A stretch of 64,000 nucleotides of DNA from Saprospiraceae bacterium. Lineage in GTDB: Bacteria > Bacteroidota > Bacteroidia > Chitinophagales > Saprospiraceae. The notes beneath the pieces are model-generated. The model did no database searches, was not told the DNA's origin, and worked only from the letters and a program-made list of their open reading frames with translations. Numbering within the stretch: position 1 is the first letter of the stretch; every line of letters starts with the position of its first letter. A program made the position numbers and the translations under genes. Below, piece after piece: positions 1-8,464 of this stretch. The stretch is from contig JAEUUP010000129.1 in assembly GCA_016787525.1 (NCBI GenBank), forward strand, positions 42,540 to 106,539, written 5' to 3'.

Positions 1-104
1 TTGTACATAACAATGGCAGATTCTAAATTTTGCTCCAATGTTTGTGAAAAACTAAATGTGGGCAAGAGAAAAAAGCAGCAGCAAATGAGTAGATTATTCT
101 TCAT
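1..104 (-). CDS. Secreted protein, 5' end only
   Basis: The reverse strand opens with ATG at 104 and stays open to the window edge, giving 34 residues. They begin MKNNLLICCC and continue through a hydrophobic stretch to FSFSQTLEQ, which looks like a Sec signal peptide cut after the Ser-Gln pair. Nothing of the mature protein is visible, so no function can be given. It is divergent from the GH109 gene at 402. Confidence 0.5.
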   Translation of the reverse strand, partial: MKNNLLICCCFFLLPTFSFSQTLEQNLESAIVMY

Positions 105-401
105 GTAAAAACGGTTTTATGGTGAAATAAAAATTTAGCGACATCAAAAATATATGTTTTTTAAAAATTTCAAAACAAAAAAAAAGTGATTCTCGTCATC
201 CTCCTTTATTTTATGTACAAAAAAAATGCCTAAAAGAGGCGAGAGACACTCCTTTCAAGACCTACTTGGGCAAAAAACCTTCGTTTCCACTGTGATAATT
301 TGATTTTTTTTCAAAAAAAGTGAAAACTGCCTTGTTGATAACTAATATTTGACCATATTTCGGACAAAAACAGAGTATTACCAATTTATAAAAAAAGTAG
401 A
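105..401. other. Divergent intergenic region
   Basis: AT-rich spacer between two divergently transcribed genes, so it should hold promoters for both. I see no RNA gene and no copy of the dispersed 10-mer. A stretch around 345-362 resembles a Bacteroidota -7 box (TATTTCGG) but does not match TAnnTTTG exactly. Confidence 0.4.
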
Positions 402-1763
402 ATGAAAAGAAAAGACTTCATCAAAACCACAACTTTAGGTGCAGCCTCACTCGCTGTCTTACCTACCCATTCCCTTTTCTCAATATCCAAATCCATAGCT
501 GACAAAGTGCGTGTGGCACTCATCGGTGTTGGCGCAAGGGGTTTAGGACACCTCGATTTGGTACTTCGTCGTGCTGATGTGGACGTAGTTGCTATTTGTG
601 ATGTGGACGACCGAACACTCACTAAGGCTAAAGAAATGGTTACAAAATCGGGAAAAACCATGCCTCAAGTATTTACAGGAGATAATTATGCCTGGAAAAA
701 AATGTTGGAAATCAAGGACTTAGATGCCGTTATCATTTCAACGCCTTGGGAATGGCACAAACCGATGATTATCGGTTCTTTGGAAGCTGGTATCAAATAT
801 GTGGGGACGGAAGTTATTTTGGGTATTACACTTCAAGACCATTGGGATGTGGTTCACGCTGCTGAAAAACACAATGCCCATGTGATGATGTTGGAGAATG
901 TTTGCTATCGTCGCGATGTCATTGCTGTATTAAACATGGTTAGACAAGGCCTATTCGGTGAAATCATTCACCTTCAAGGCGGTTATCAACACGACTTGCG
1001 CGAGGTCAAATTCAACGACGGCAAAGGCTATTATGGCAACGGCGTTGAATACGGCGACAAAGGTTACTCGGAAGCCAAATGGCGGACAAACCATTCGCAA
1101 TTCCGCAATGGCGATTTGTATCCAACGCATGGCATTGGACCCATTGCACACTATGCCAATATCAATCGCGGCAATCGGTTTATGACTTTGAGTTCATTTT
1201 CTACAAAGGCGCGCGGGTTGCACAATCATATTGTCAAAAAAGGCAGTGCATCACACCCTAATGCCAAAGTCAACTTCAAATTGGGTGATGTGGTAACAAC
1301 GCAAATCAGTTGTGCCAATGGCGAAACGGTGTTTTTACAACACGATACCAATTTGCCTCGCCCCTACTCTCTCGGCTTTAGAGTGCAAGGTACTGAGGGG
1401 TTGTGGATGGATGTGAATAAGAGCATCTATATCGAAGATAAAGCGAAAAAAGCACACACTTGGGACGAAGCCAAACCTTGGCTCGACCAATACGACCATC
1501 CACTTTGGAAAAAATATGGTTCAGATGCACAAGGCGCAGGGCATGGTGGCATGGACTTTTTCGTGATTCACTCATTCATCGAATCGGCAAAACGCAAAAC
1601 GCCGACTCAAATGGATGTGTACGATGCGGCTGTCTGGAGTGCCATCACACCTTTGAGCGAACAATCTATTGATTTGGGCAACGAAACGGTGGAGTTTCCT
1701 GACTTTACAGGTGGGCAATGGATGTATCGGAAGCCTGTTTTTGCTTTGGGGGATGATTATTAG
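402..1763 (+). CDS. GH109 family glycosidase (Gfo/Idh/MocA fold)
   Basis: A 453-residue protein of the NAD-dependent glycosidase family GH109, whose founding members are alpha-N-acetylgalactosaminidases. The N-terminus (KRKDFIKTTTLGAASLA) resembles a Tat signal. A dinucleotide-binding loop IGVGARGLGH follows at residues 41-50. Family blocks such as NVCYRRDV, GDLYPTHGIGP, KARGLH, HDTNLPRPYSLGFRVQGT and GAGHGGMDFF are all present, and the length is normal. The kinase at 2528 and the LacI regulator at 3598 suggest an amino-sugar utilisation locus. Substrate specificity is inferred from the family only. One copy of the dispersed 10-mer, read as Thr-Glu-Gly, lies at 1391. The last 39 bases and the following hairpin are duplicated downstream. 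Confidence 0.88.
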   Translation: MKRKDFIKTTTLGAASLAVLPTHSLFSISKSIADKVRVALIGVGARGLGHLDLVLRRADVDVVAICDVDDRTLTKAKEMVTKSGKTMPQVFTGDNYAWKKMLEIKDLDAVIISTPWEWHKPMIIGSLEAGIKYVGTEVILGITLQDHWDVVHAAEKHNAHVMMLENVCYRRDVIAVLNMVRQGLFGEIIHLQGGYQHDLREVKFNDGKGYYGNGVEYGDKGYSEAKWRTNHSQFRNGDLYPTHGIGPIAHYANINRGNRFMTLSSFSTKARGLHNHIVKKGSASHPNAKVNFKLGDVVTTQISCANGETVFLQHDTNLPRPYSLGFRVQGTEGLWMDVNKSIYIEDKAKKAHTWDEAKPWLDQYDHPLWKKYGSDAQGAGHGGMDFFVIHSFIESAKRKTPTQMDVYDAAVWSAITPLSEQSIDLGNETVEFPDFTGGQWMYRKPVFALGDDY

Positions 1764-1774
1764 ATTGAGGGCAA

Positions 1775-1805
1775 CGTATCGGATTCCTTAAAGGAATCCG
1801 ATACG
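1775..1805 (+). terminator. Palindromic hairpin after GH109 gene, copy 1
   Basis: A near-perfect 31-bp palindrome with 13-bp arms (CGTATCGGATTCC) just after the stop codon. There is no T tract, so it may be a Rho-independent terminator lacking the U run or simply a repeat hairpin. Confidence 0.55.
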
Positions 1806-1882
1806 TGAATCACTTTCTGTCCAAACTCGATATATCGGAAGCCTGTTTTTGCTTTGGGAGATGATTATTAGATTGAGGGCAA

Positions 1883-1913
1883 CGTATCGGATTCCTTTAA
1901 GGAATCCGATACG
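1883..1913 (+). terminator. Palindromic hairpin, copy 2
   Basis: Second copy of the hairpin at 1775-1805, carried in the duplicated segment. A hairpin with related arms (ACGCATCGGAT) recurs at 30832-30865. Confidence 0.5.
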
Positions 1914-2021
1914 TGAATTATTTTACATTAGAAACTGCTATAAAACAGCACTTGATTGGAAAAAACCTATGTTGCCTATGTGGTAAAAATTGTCATTTAG
2001 GCTCATTTTGATATTGGGAAA

Positions 2022-2241
2022 CCTATATTGCAACCTTACCAAACCTATATCGCAACCTTACCAAACCTATGTCGCAACCTTACCAAACCTATATCGCAAC
2101 CTTACATATCCTATGTTGCAACCTTACATATCCTATATCGCAACCTTACATATCCTATATTGCAACCTTACCAAACCTATATCGCAACCTTACCAAACCT
2201 ATATCGCAACCTTACATATCCTATGTTGCAACCTTACTAAA
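2022..2241 (+). repeat. 22-bp tandem repeat array, 10 units
   Basis: Ten consecutive 22-bp units of the form CCTATATYGCAACCTTACN, exactly in register from 2022 to 2241. Units end either in CCAAA or in CATAT, giving two subtypes arranged 3x CCAAA, 3x CATAT, 2x CCAAA, 1x CATAT and a final TAAA variant. Position 7-8 alternates between AT, GT and AC. The unit has no stop codon in any forward frame, which creates spurious overlapping open frames. It lies between the GH109 gene and the kinase. Confidence 0.95.
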
Positions 2242-2527
2242 CAGATGTAAAATCCTATTGAAATCGTAGAATTTTAGGGCATTATTATACAAAAATCAGT
2301 GTTTAAGAGTAAAGCATGATGGTTGATAGCCATTCTTGGTAAAAATAAAATAACTGTTTTAAAAAAAAATTATAATTTTTGCCAATTCTTACAAAACGCC
2401 CCCTCTCCCTCCGAAGGAGTCCCTTTGGGAAAGGAGTGCTTCGGACAGTAAAACTGAACGCCAACGGGGTGAATTATAAAAAATTAGATTCAAAAAATAT
2501 CTTTAGCAACCATATTTTGGAAATAAA
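2242..2527. other. Intergenic region before kinase gene
   Basis: AT-rich apart from a GC-rich stem-loop element at 2400-2450, which is annotated separately. I see no RNA gene. Confidence 0.4.
2400..2450 (+). repeat. Stem-loop repeat, copy 1
   Basis: Begins with a C-rich tract (CCCCCTCTCCCTCC) and ends in GGACAGTA, with arms TCCGAAG and CTTCGGA. The reverse complement of 34148-34200 aligns along its length. A G-C pair in the outer stem here is an A-T pair there, so the stem is conserved by a compensating change. Confidence 0.75.
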
Positions 2528-3547
2528 ATGCTTCAAACCATCTTAAAATCTTATAACTTAGACATAAATGCTGTAAAAATCACACCTTTTGGCAGCGGTC
2601 TCATCAATCACACATGGCGGATTGAGGGGCAACAGCAAGTCTATATTTTACAGCGCATCAACGATGCTGTTTTCAAAAATCCTCAAAATATAGCCGACAA
2701 TATCCAACTCATAGGCGAACACTTACGGATACATTCTCCCGATTATCTTTTTGTTTCGCCCATCAAAAATACTGAGGGGTCGGAAATGACAATTTCAGAT
2801 GATGGCTTTTTCAGACTCTTTCCGTTTGTCGAAGGTTCACATTCGATTGATGTGGTCACAACACCCGAACAAGCTTTTGAAGCTGCGCGACAATTCGGTC
2901 AATTCACGTTTTTACTGAGGGGTATCGAAATATCAAAAATCAAAACAACGATTCCTCAATTTCACGATTTGAGTCTGCGCTATCGCCAATTTCAAGAGGC
3001 ATTGGTCAAAGGAAACAAGGCACGCATCGAAGAAGCCCAAGAGTGGATTAGAAAAATAGAAAAAAATGTGGATATTGTCCACGTTTTTGAAAACATAAAA
3101 ACCAATACAGAATTTAAATTACGCATCACACACCACGATACTAAGATAAGTAATGTGCTGTTCGATAAAAACGATAAAGGTTTGTGTGTCATTGATTTAG
3201 ACACTATCATGGCAGGTTATTTTATCAGCGATGTTGGCGATATGATGCGCACTTATTTGTCACCAGTAAGTGAAGAAGAGATTGATTTTAGCCAAATTAC
3301 GGTCAGAAAAGACTTTTATCAAGCCATTACTGAGGGGTATTTCTCAGAAATGAAAAATGCTCTGACAACGACGGAAAAACAGTATTTTGCCTATTCAGGA
3401 GAGTTTATGATTTATATGCAAGCCCTGCGTTTTTTAACAGATTATCTGAACGATGATGCCTACTATGGTGCAAAATATCCAAAACATAATCTCAATAGAG
3501 CAATAAATCAATTAGTTTTGTTGCATGAAATACAGTTGAGTTATTGA
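2528..3547 (+). CDS. APH-fold sugar kinase, N-acetylhexosamine 1-kinase-like
   Basis: A 339-residue aminoglycoside-phosphotransferase-fold kinase. The catalytic loop HHDTKISN (residues 202-209) and the metal-binding DLD (223-225) match the NahK-type N-acetylhexosamine kinases, which phosphorylate GalNAc/GlcNAc at C1. NahK activity is known for the family. Its assignment here rests on the motif and on the neighbouring GH109 gene and LacI regulator. It lies 50 bp upstream of the LacI gene on the same strand, probably one operon. Three copies of the dispersed 10-mer (2770, 2913, 3328) lie inside, read as TEG or LRG. Confidence 0.75.
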   Translation: MLQTILKSYNLDINAVKITPFGSGLINHTWRIEGQQQVYILQRINDAVFKNPQNIADNIQLIGEHLRIHSPDYLFVSPIKNTEGSEMTISDDGFFRLFPFVEGSHSIDVVTTPEQAFEAARQFGQFTFLLRGIEISKIKTTIPQFHDLSLRYRQFQEALVKGNKARIEEAQEWIRKIEKNVDIVHVFENIKTNTEFKLRITHHDTKISNVLFDKNDKGLCVIDLDTIMAGYFISDVGDMMRTYLSPVSEEEIDFSQITVRKDFYQAITEGYFSEMKNALTTTEKQYFAYSGEFMIYMQALRFLTDYLNDDAYYGAKYPKHNLNRAINQLVLLHEIQLSY

Positions 3548-3597
3548 TAAAGTATTATTTCTGATGAGAAAAATACAAAACTGAAATTTGGAAGGCA

Positions 3598-4617
3598 ATG
3601 AAAAATAATAAAAACATAACAATCAAGCATATCGCCCAAACACTCGGTATTTCGACTTCCACTGTCTCTCGTGCGCTACACGATGCCTACGATGTCAGTC
3701 CCGAAACAAGGCGAAAAGTAATGGCTTTGGCAGAAGAATTGGATTACAAACCCAATCCGTATGCCGTTAGTCTGGTTAAACAAAATACAAAAATCATTGG
3801 TGTTTTGTTACCCGAAATTGCTGTTTATTATTTTTCGATGGTGGTAAAAGGCATTCAAGACGTGGCTTATAGTGTGGGCTACAATACGATGTTCTTCATT
3901 TCAGGAGAATCGTTGGAGAGAGAAAAAACCATTCTTAAAAATTTAAATGTCAATAGTTTAGATGGTCTTCTGGTCTCAGTTTCAGCAGAAACCAATACGT
4001 CTGAGCATTTCAAAAAACTCATAGATAAAGGTCTCCCTATTGTTTTTTTCGACCGCGTTTTAGACGATATTCACACCTCGAAAGTCATTCAAGACGATTA
4101 TCAAGGTGCATTTATGGCAACCCAACATTTGATTCAGCAAGGATTTACACGTATTGCTCATTTGGGTGGTCCCAAAGGCATCAATATTACCCAACAACGG
4201 TTGCAAGGTTATCTTGATGCACTGACCGAAAGTGGTTTACCGATTAGAAAAAACTATATCACACACTCTGGCTTAACAGAAGAAAATGGTGTAGAAGACA
4301 TGTCTAAGTTGTTAGCTATCAAACCTTTACCTGATGCTTTGTTTTGTGTAAACGACCGAAAAGCCATTGGAGCAATGTTGGCACTGAAACGTTATGGCTA
4401 TAAAGTACCTCAACATATGGGTATTATTGGCTTTCAAAATGCACCTATTTCAGAGGTTGTTACGCCCAGTTTGACAACAATTGAACAAACGGCTTATGAA
4501 ATCGGCGCAAAAAGTTGTCAACTACTACTCGACCATATTAAAACGCCTGATATGGAACCACAAACCGTTGTGATGCCAACAAGACTCATCGTTCGAGAAT
4601 CGAGTAGAAAAACCTAA
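3598..4617 (+). CDS. LacI-family transcriptional regulator
   Basis: A 339-residue regulator. Residues 8-55 form a classic LacI helix-turn-helix (ITIKHIAQTLGISTSTVSRAL) with the hinge region after it. The rest is a periplasmic-binding-protein-like effector domain (IGVLLPEIAVYYFSMVVKGI ... FCVNDRKAIGAMLALKRYG). It follows the kinase and GH109 genes, so it plausibly controls amino-sugar use. The effector is unknown and no palindromic operator was identified with confidence. Confidence 0.92.
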   Translation: MKNNKNITIKHIAQTLGISTSTVSRALHDAYDVSPETRRKVMALAEELDYKPNPYAVSLVKQNTKIIGVLLPEIAVYYFSMVVKGIQDVAYSVGYNTMFFISGESLEREKTILKNLNVNSLDGLLVSVSAETNTSEHFKKLIDKGLPIVFFDRVLDDIHTSKVIQDDYQGAFMATQHLIQQGFTRIAHLGGPKGINITQQRLQGYLDALTESGLPIRKNYITHSGLTEENGVEDMSKLLAIKPLPDALFCVNDRKAIGAMLALKRYGYKVPQHMGIIGFQNAPISEVVTPSLTTIEQTAYEIGAKSCQLLLDHIKTPDMEPQTVVMPTRLIVRESSRKT

Positions 4618-4639
4618 TTTTCTGTCAAAAAACAAAGCT

Positions 4640-6157
4640 ATGTTACCTATTTTCCATCGTTTTCGCCATCAATTCGAGCATCAAGTGAAACACCTTAGTG
4701 TGTTCATCAGTATGTTGTTCCCATTAAGTTTATTGTTTTTTATAGCTTTTGAGCATTTTTTCTCTCCCATTTCAGACCTCGCTTGGCTCAAAGCAACCAA
4801 CGATTTGCGCACACAAACAGACGTACTGTCTGTTATAATTGGCACAATGACAACAATTGTTATCACGGTTTTTTCTATCACAATGGTTGCTATTCAATTA
4901 ACTTCACAGCAGTTTTCGCCACGTATTCTACGTCTTTTTCTACTCAATGACAATAAGATACAACGGTTTTTAGGTATTTTCATAGGTGCAATAGGCTATT
5001 CACTGTTACTCAAAATCTTACCTTTTTTCTTACCCAACGCTCCCCTCAGTATGGCAACCTTTTTTATCATTGCCATCAGCGTTTATGCCATTGTTTGGTT
5101 TTTACCACGTCTTATTATGCACGTTGCTGACAATGTGAATGTGGCAAGTATCACTCAGCGCATCAAAAACAATACAATCATTGAAATTGAGGCATTGTAT
5201 CAAGATTTTTGGAAAATGGGTGACGCTCTGACCTACAAACGAGACCATCTCGATAAGTCGAAAGAACAAATTGTCTTGCGTTCGCCCTTTGAAAGTGGTT
5301 ACTTGGATGATGTGGACTATAAAAAACTATCTGAAATCTTTACCCAATTCCAAAAAAAGCACAGCGATCTACCACCTTTTCGCCTTTTTCAAATGCCATT
5401 AGTCGGTGAATTTATTATGAAAGATACAACAGAATTATTGGTTATCGAAATAGAACAAATCAACGACAATCAAAAAAGTACACTGTATCAGTTTTTACAA
5501 AAAACAGCCCCCTCAGTATTCAATATCCAAAAGTACCGCAGTTATACCAACGACATAACTTATGGCATTCGTCAACTGGTTGACATAGCTATCAAAGCCA
5601 TTTCACCTGCTGTCAATGACCCAACGACCTGTCTCAACTGTTTAGACTACTTGGGCGATATTATTCGGCAATTGGCAGTTCGTCGGTTTCCATCTTCTGA
5701 GACACAATCTTTGAAAGGGAAATCTATTTTTGTCAACGAAATCACATTTGAAGAAGCTATGGACTTAGCTTTCGACCAGATTTTTCACTGGGGCAAAGGC
5801 GACCCTGTTGTTCTCAAAAGGTTGATACAAACTATTCGTCATATTTTACCTGTCGTCGAAAATCCTTATCATCTGGCTTTACTAATTCAACAAGTTGATG
5901 ACATGGCTATTCGTTCACATCTGACTCAAAATAATGTATGCACTAAAGAGTCACATGATAGTATAATGTTGGAAATATCAAAATTTGAGAAAAAAGTTCA
6001 ACAACACTGTCTCACATTAGAGCAGAAGGGAATATTAGGCTATTATGCTAAAAACAATTCACCAAAAGAGTCCACAAACTCCGAAACACGTAGTGCTGAA
6101 ATCCACGCCATTCAATTTTTGCAAAGTAAAATAGCTCATACTGAGGGGTCTATTTAA
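4640..6157 (+). CDS. DUF2254 membrane protein
   Basis: A 505-residue predicted inner-membrane protein of family DUF2254. Several transmembrane helices lie in the first 165 residues, including the family signature FSITMVAIQLTSQQFSPRILR. A large soluble C-terminal part follows, with conserved DIAIKAISPAVNDPTTCLNCLDYL. The biochemical function of the family is not established. It starts 22 bp after the LacI gene and may be co-transcribed. Dispersed 10-mer copies lie at 5042, 5509 and 6139, the last within four codons of the stop. Confidence 0.85.
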   Translation: MLPIFHRFRHQFEHQVKHLSVFISMLFPLSLLFFIAFEHFFSPISDLAWLKATNDLRTQTDVLSVIIGTMTTIVITVFSITMVAIQLTSQQFSPRILRLFLLNDNKIQRFLGIFIGAIGYSLLLKILPFFLPNAPLSMATFFIIAISVYAIVWFLPRLIMHVADNVNVASITQRIKNNTIIEIEALYQDFWKMGDALTYKRDHLDKSKEQIVLRSPFESGYLDDVDYKKLSEIFTQFQKKHSDLPPFRLFQMPLVGEFIMKDTTELLVIEIEQINDNQKSTLYQFLQKTAPSVFNIQKYRSYTNDITYGIRQLVDIAIKAISPAVNDPTTCLNCLDYLGDIIRQLAVRRFPSSETQSLKGKSIFVNEITFEEAMDLAFDQIFHWGKGDPVVLKRLIQTIRHILPVVENPYHLALLIQQVDDMAIRSHLTQNNVCTKESHDSIMLEISKFEKKVQQHCLTLEQKGILGYYAKNNSPKESTNSETRSAEIHAIQFLQSKIAHTEGSI

Positions 6158-6420
6158 GCTTATTTTTTTGTGGTTTAGTTTTACATCTTCAAACAACTCT
6201 AATCAAAATTATCTCGTTAATCTCCTTATTTTCTTTCCAACTGTACAAAAACGGCACTCGGTAAAAACACCAAATAAGCCGTTTTTACTTTTCATCCCGA
6301 TAACTTTAGGCAAAGCTGTTTTTAATGGCTAAAATGAAAAATAAATAAATAAATTTTCAATTGATTCTTCTATTGATTCTCACAAAATCGCTTATCAACC
6401 TTTGATTCTCGCCAATTATT

Positions 6421-6605
6421 TAAATAAAACGGTATTTACTTACATAAGTATTTATATAAAAAGGTAAAAAGCTATTTACACAAATAAATTTTAAGGTAAA
6501 AAATTATTTGTGTAAATAAATAAACCAATATTTATACAAATAGCTAAAAAAATATTTCGCTATTTATGTAAATAGTGGTTTATTTGCCCTTAAAAACAAT
6601 TTGAT
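6421..6605. promoter_or_regulatory. AT-rich palindromic repeats upstream of parA (candidate parS/operator)
   Basis: At least four imperfect palindromes built on TATTTAYRYAAATA lie here, near 6471-6489, 6501-6523, 6527-6545 and 6559-6579. Related sequence occurs at 6431-6465. The same words recur after the parB-like gene (7780-7812). ParA partners of the ribbon-helix-helix type bind short repeats that serve both as centromere and as operator for the parAB promoter. That role is inferred here from position and symmetry. The rest of the 6158-6605 gap is AT-rich with no gene seen. Confidence 0.6.
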
Positions 6606-7268
6606 ATGATAATTTCTTCTATTTCGTACAAAGGTGGTGTTGGAAAAAGCACCTTAGCTCAAAATTTAGCCGTGGCATTAGCCCTCGACAACCACAAAGT
6701 GTGCATCATTGATGCGGACGAAGCAGCTGCGACGACACGCTGGTTTGCCATACGACAAGAAGCTCAAGCCGAGCCATTTGTGAATGTCGTACAAATGACC
6801 GAAGCCAAAGCTATTATCCCCTCAGTAAAAGCACTGTACAAAGACTACGATGCCATCATTATTGACGGCCCACCGAGTTTGTTCCCCATCGTGAGCAAAA
6901 TCATGCTCCTGAGCCACATTATCCTAATCCCGATTGTGCCTAAGGGCGGTTCCGATTATTGGGTAACGGAAGATTTTTTAGTGCGTTACAATGAAGTACA
7001 GGAAGAAAAAGAGGAGCGTACACCCGCCTATTTTTTACTCAATATGTACAAAGAGTCCTTCAACTTACACAAAGCTGTTGTCGCAGGATTGACAAATTTA
7101 GGCGAGCAGTATGGTGTTCATTTTCTCAAAAGCAAGTTGCACGAGCGTGTAGCGTATGGCGAATCAAACGTAAAAGGGGTTTCCGTGATGGAATATACTG
7201 ACCCACGAGCGCAAAAAGAAATCAGAAGTTTGATGCAAGAAATCGTAGAAATTGCTCAAAAATCATAG
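6606..7268 (+). CDS. parA: ParA-type partition ATPase
   Basis: A 220-residue ParA/MinD-family ATPase that would segregate the replicon. The deviant Walker A motif KGGVGKST occupies residues 9-16, a Walker A' (IIDADEAAATTRW) follows near residue 35, and a Walker B-like IIIDGPPS lies near residue 85. It lacks an N-terminal DNA-binding domain, so it is of the short class (type Ib), which fits the small ribbon-helix-helix partner encoded 24 bp downstream. The start chosen is the ATG giving MIISSISYKGG, immediately after the palindromic repeats. One reverse copy of the dispersed 10-mer lies at 6818. Confidence 0.93.
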   Translation: MIISSISYKGGVGKSTLAQNLAVALALDNHKVCIIDADEAAATTRWFAIRQEAQAEPFVNVVQMTEAKAIIPSVKALYKDYDAIIIDGPPSLFPIVSKIMLLSHIILIPIVPKGGSDYWVTEDFLVRYNEVQEEKEERTPAYFLLNMYKESFNLHKAVVAGLTNLGEQYGVHFLKSKLHERVAYGESNVKGVSVMEYTDPRAQKEIRSLMQEIVEIAQKS

Positions 7269-7292
7269 TTTTCACTCTTAAAAAGCAAAAAA

Positions 7293-7757
7293 ATGTCAAA
7301 AATTAAAGATTTGGGATTGAATCTTGTACCAACGAGATTACCCAAAAAAAACATCGTGGAAACTGCCAAAGCAGAAGAAATTGCGACTAAAATTCACTCA
7401 CCTGTGGTAGAACCACCCGTGCAATCAACAGAACCCGTTGTTCCAGATTCTGAACCTATTCTAACAGAAAAATCTGAAATAATTACAAAACCAGAGACTG
7501 AACAACCCAAATCAACACCGAAAAGTGCGATTCCAAAAAATACAAATAAAACAAAGGAGTCTAACCAATTGGTAAAATCTACCATAAAAAAACGAGTAGC
7601 ACGGACTTTGATAGAAGATCCTAATGCGGTACGAAAAACGAGTTTCGACTTTCCTGTGGCTCTTTACCGCGCTATGAAAATTCGTTTGGCAGAGGACGGT
7701 GTGTCTATGCGCGATTATGTCATAGGATTGATTGAAGATGATTTGAACAGTCGTTAA
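7293..7757 (+). CDS. ParB-like centromere-binding protein (ribbon-helix-helix)
   Basis: A 154-residue protein. The first 110 residues are low-complexity and rich in Pro, Glu, Thr and Lys, hence probably disordered. The C-terminal 40 residues (KTSFDFPVALYRAMKIRLAEDGVSMRDYVIGLIEDDL) have the pattern of a ribbon-helix-helix DNA-binding domain. Small proteins of this design next to a short ParA are the usual centromere-binding partner. It is in an operon with parA. The family cannot be named more precisely by eye. Confidence 0.78.
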   Translation: MSKIKDLGLNLVPTRLPKKNIVETAKAEEIATKIHSPVVEPPVQSTEPVVPDSEPILTEKSEIITKPETEQPKSTPKSAIPKNTNKTKESNQLVKSTIKKRVARTLIEDPNAVRKTSFDFPVALYRAMKIRLAEDGVSMRDYVIGLIEDDLNSR

Positions 7758-8464
7758 ATACCGTTTTATATAATCAGCTATTTAAGTATTTAGGGGTTTA
7801 TATAAATAGCTGTTTCATACTTTCTATTCCTAATAGTTTGGTAACCTTTAGCTAGAGTATTGATTCCTGTTGTTGCACGCAATTACAAGTAGAATAGGGT
7901 AGGAGCTACTATATGTGTGTGCAAAAAAATCGGCGTGGTGCAAAATGACAACAAAAAACCTAAAGAATTTTTAAAAATACCGACACACCGAGCTTTGTTT
8001 GTTTTTAATAATTTTTTTAGAGCTTTTTATTTAGTTTTTTAGACTACCCCTAATAAATTGCTAATCAATTTTTTATGAAAGTTTTATACAAGTGTATTGG
8101 GGCTGTTATACAAGTGTATTGGGGTTGCTATACAAGAAAAATGGGGTTGCTATACAAGCATATTGGGGCTGTTATACAAGTATATTGGGGTTGTTGCTTT
8201 TTATACAAGCCGTTTACTTTAAACTTATATAAACACTCAAAAAGGGCTTTTAAAGACCTAAAAACGCCATTTAGTTTTAGCTTTTTCACGACTTTTGAAT
8301 CAAATATACAAGTATATTGGGGTTGTTTCGAGAGATGCAAATAATTATAAATCAGTATTTTATAGAAGAATTGTTTCCTTATTTAAAAATGAAAATTATC
8401 TTTTTATACAAGAATAATTTTTCTGTCTTATATAATTCTTCGATATTGTGCCAAAATAGGAAAC
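7758..8464. other. Replication origin region
   Basis: This 707-bp region between the partition operon and the initiator gene holds the AT-rich palindrome words near 7780-7812, a very T/A-rich stretch at 7970-8070 that could melt easily, and the iteron array annotated separately. I saw no clear DnaA box. Confidence 0.7.
8085..8322 (+). repeat. Iterons (22-bp spacing) of the replication origin
   Basis: The 18-bp core TATACAAGTGTATTGGGG or a close variant occurs at 8085, 8107, 8129, 8151 and 8173, exactly 22 bp apart. A degenerate half-copy lies at 8202 and an isolated full copy at 8305-8322. A TATACAAG fragment at 8405 precedes the initiator gene. Direct repeats of about two helical turns upstream of a Rep_3-type gene are the standard arrangement of iteron plasmid origins. 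The copies nearest the gene may also autoregulate it. Confidence 0.88.

Larger units (their letters stand above)
1725..1918 (+). repeat. Tandem duplication of gene 3' end plus hairpin
   Basis: Positions 1725-1810 and 1833-1918 are 86-bp direct copies with only a few mismatches. Each contains the final codons and stop of the GH109 gene followed by a hairpin. The second copy therefore carries an untranslated duplicate of the gene tail. The spacing is 108 bp. Confidence 0.9.

Noticed and set aside
1990..2269. Overlapping open frames encoding repeats such as NLTKPISQPYQTYIA
   Set aside because: The 22-bp unit is not a multiple of three and lacks stops in all forward frames, so all frames stay open by chance. 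This is a DNA repeat, not a repeat protein.
8075..8344. Open frame across the iterons
   Set aside because: Also produced by a 22-bp direct repeat without stops. It overlaps the replication origin and matches no protein family.
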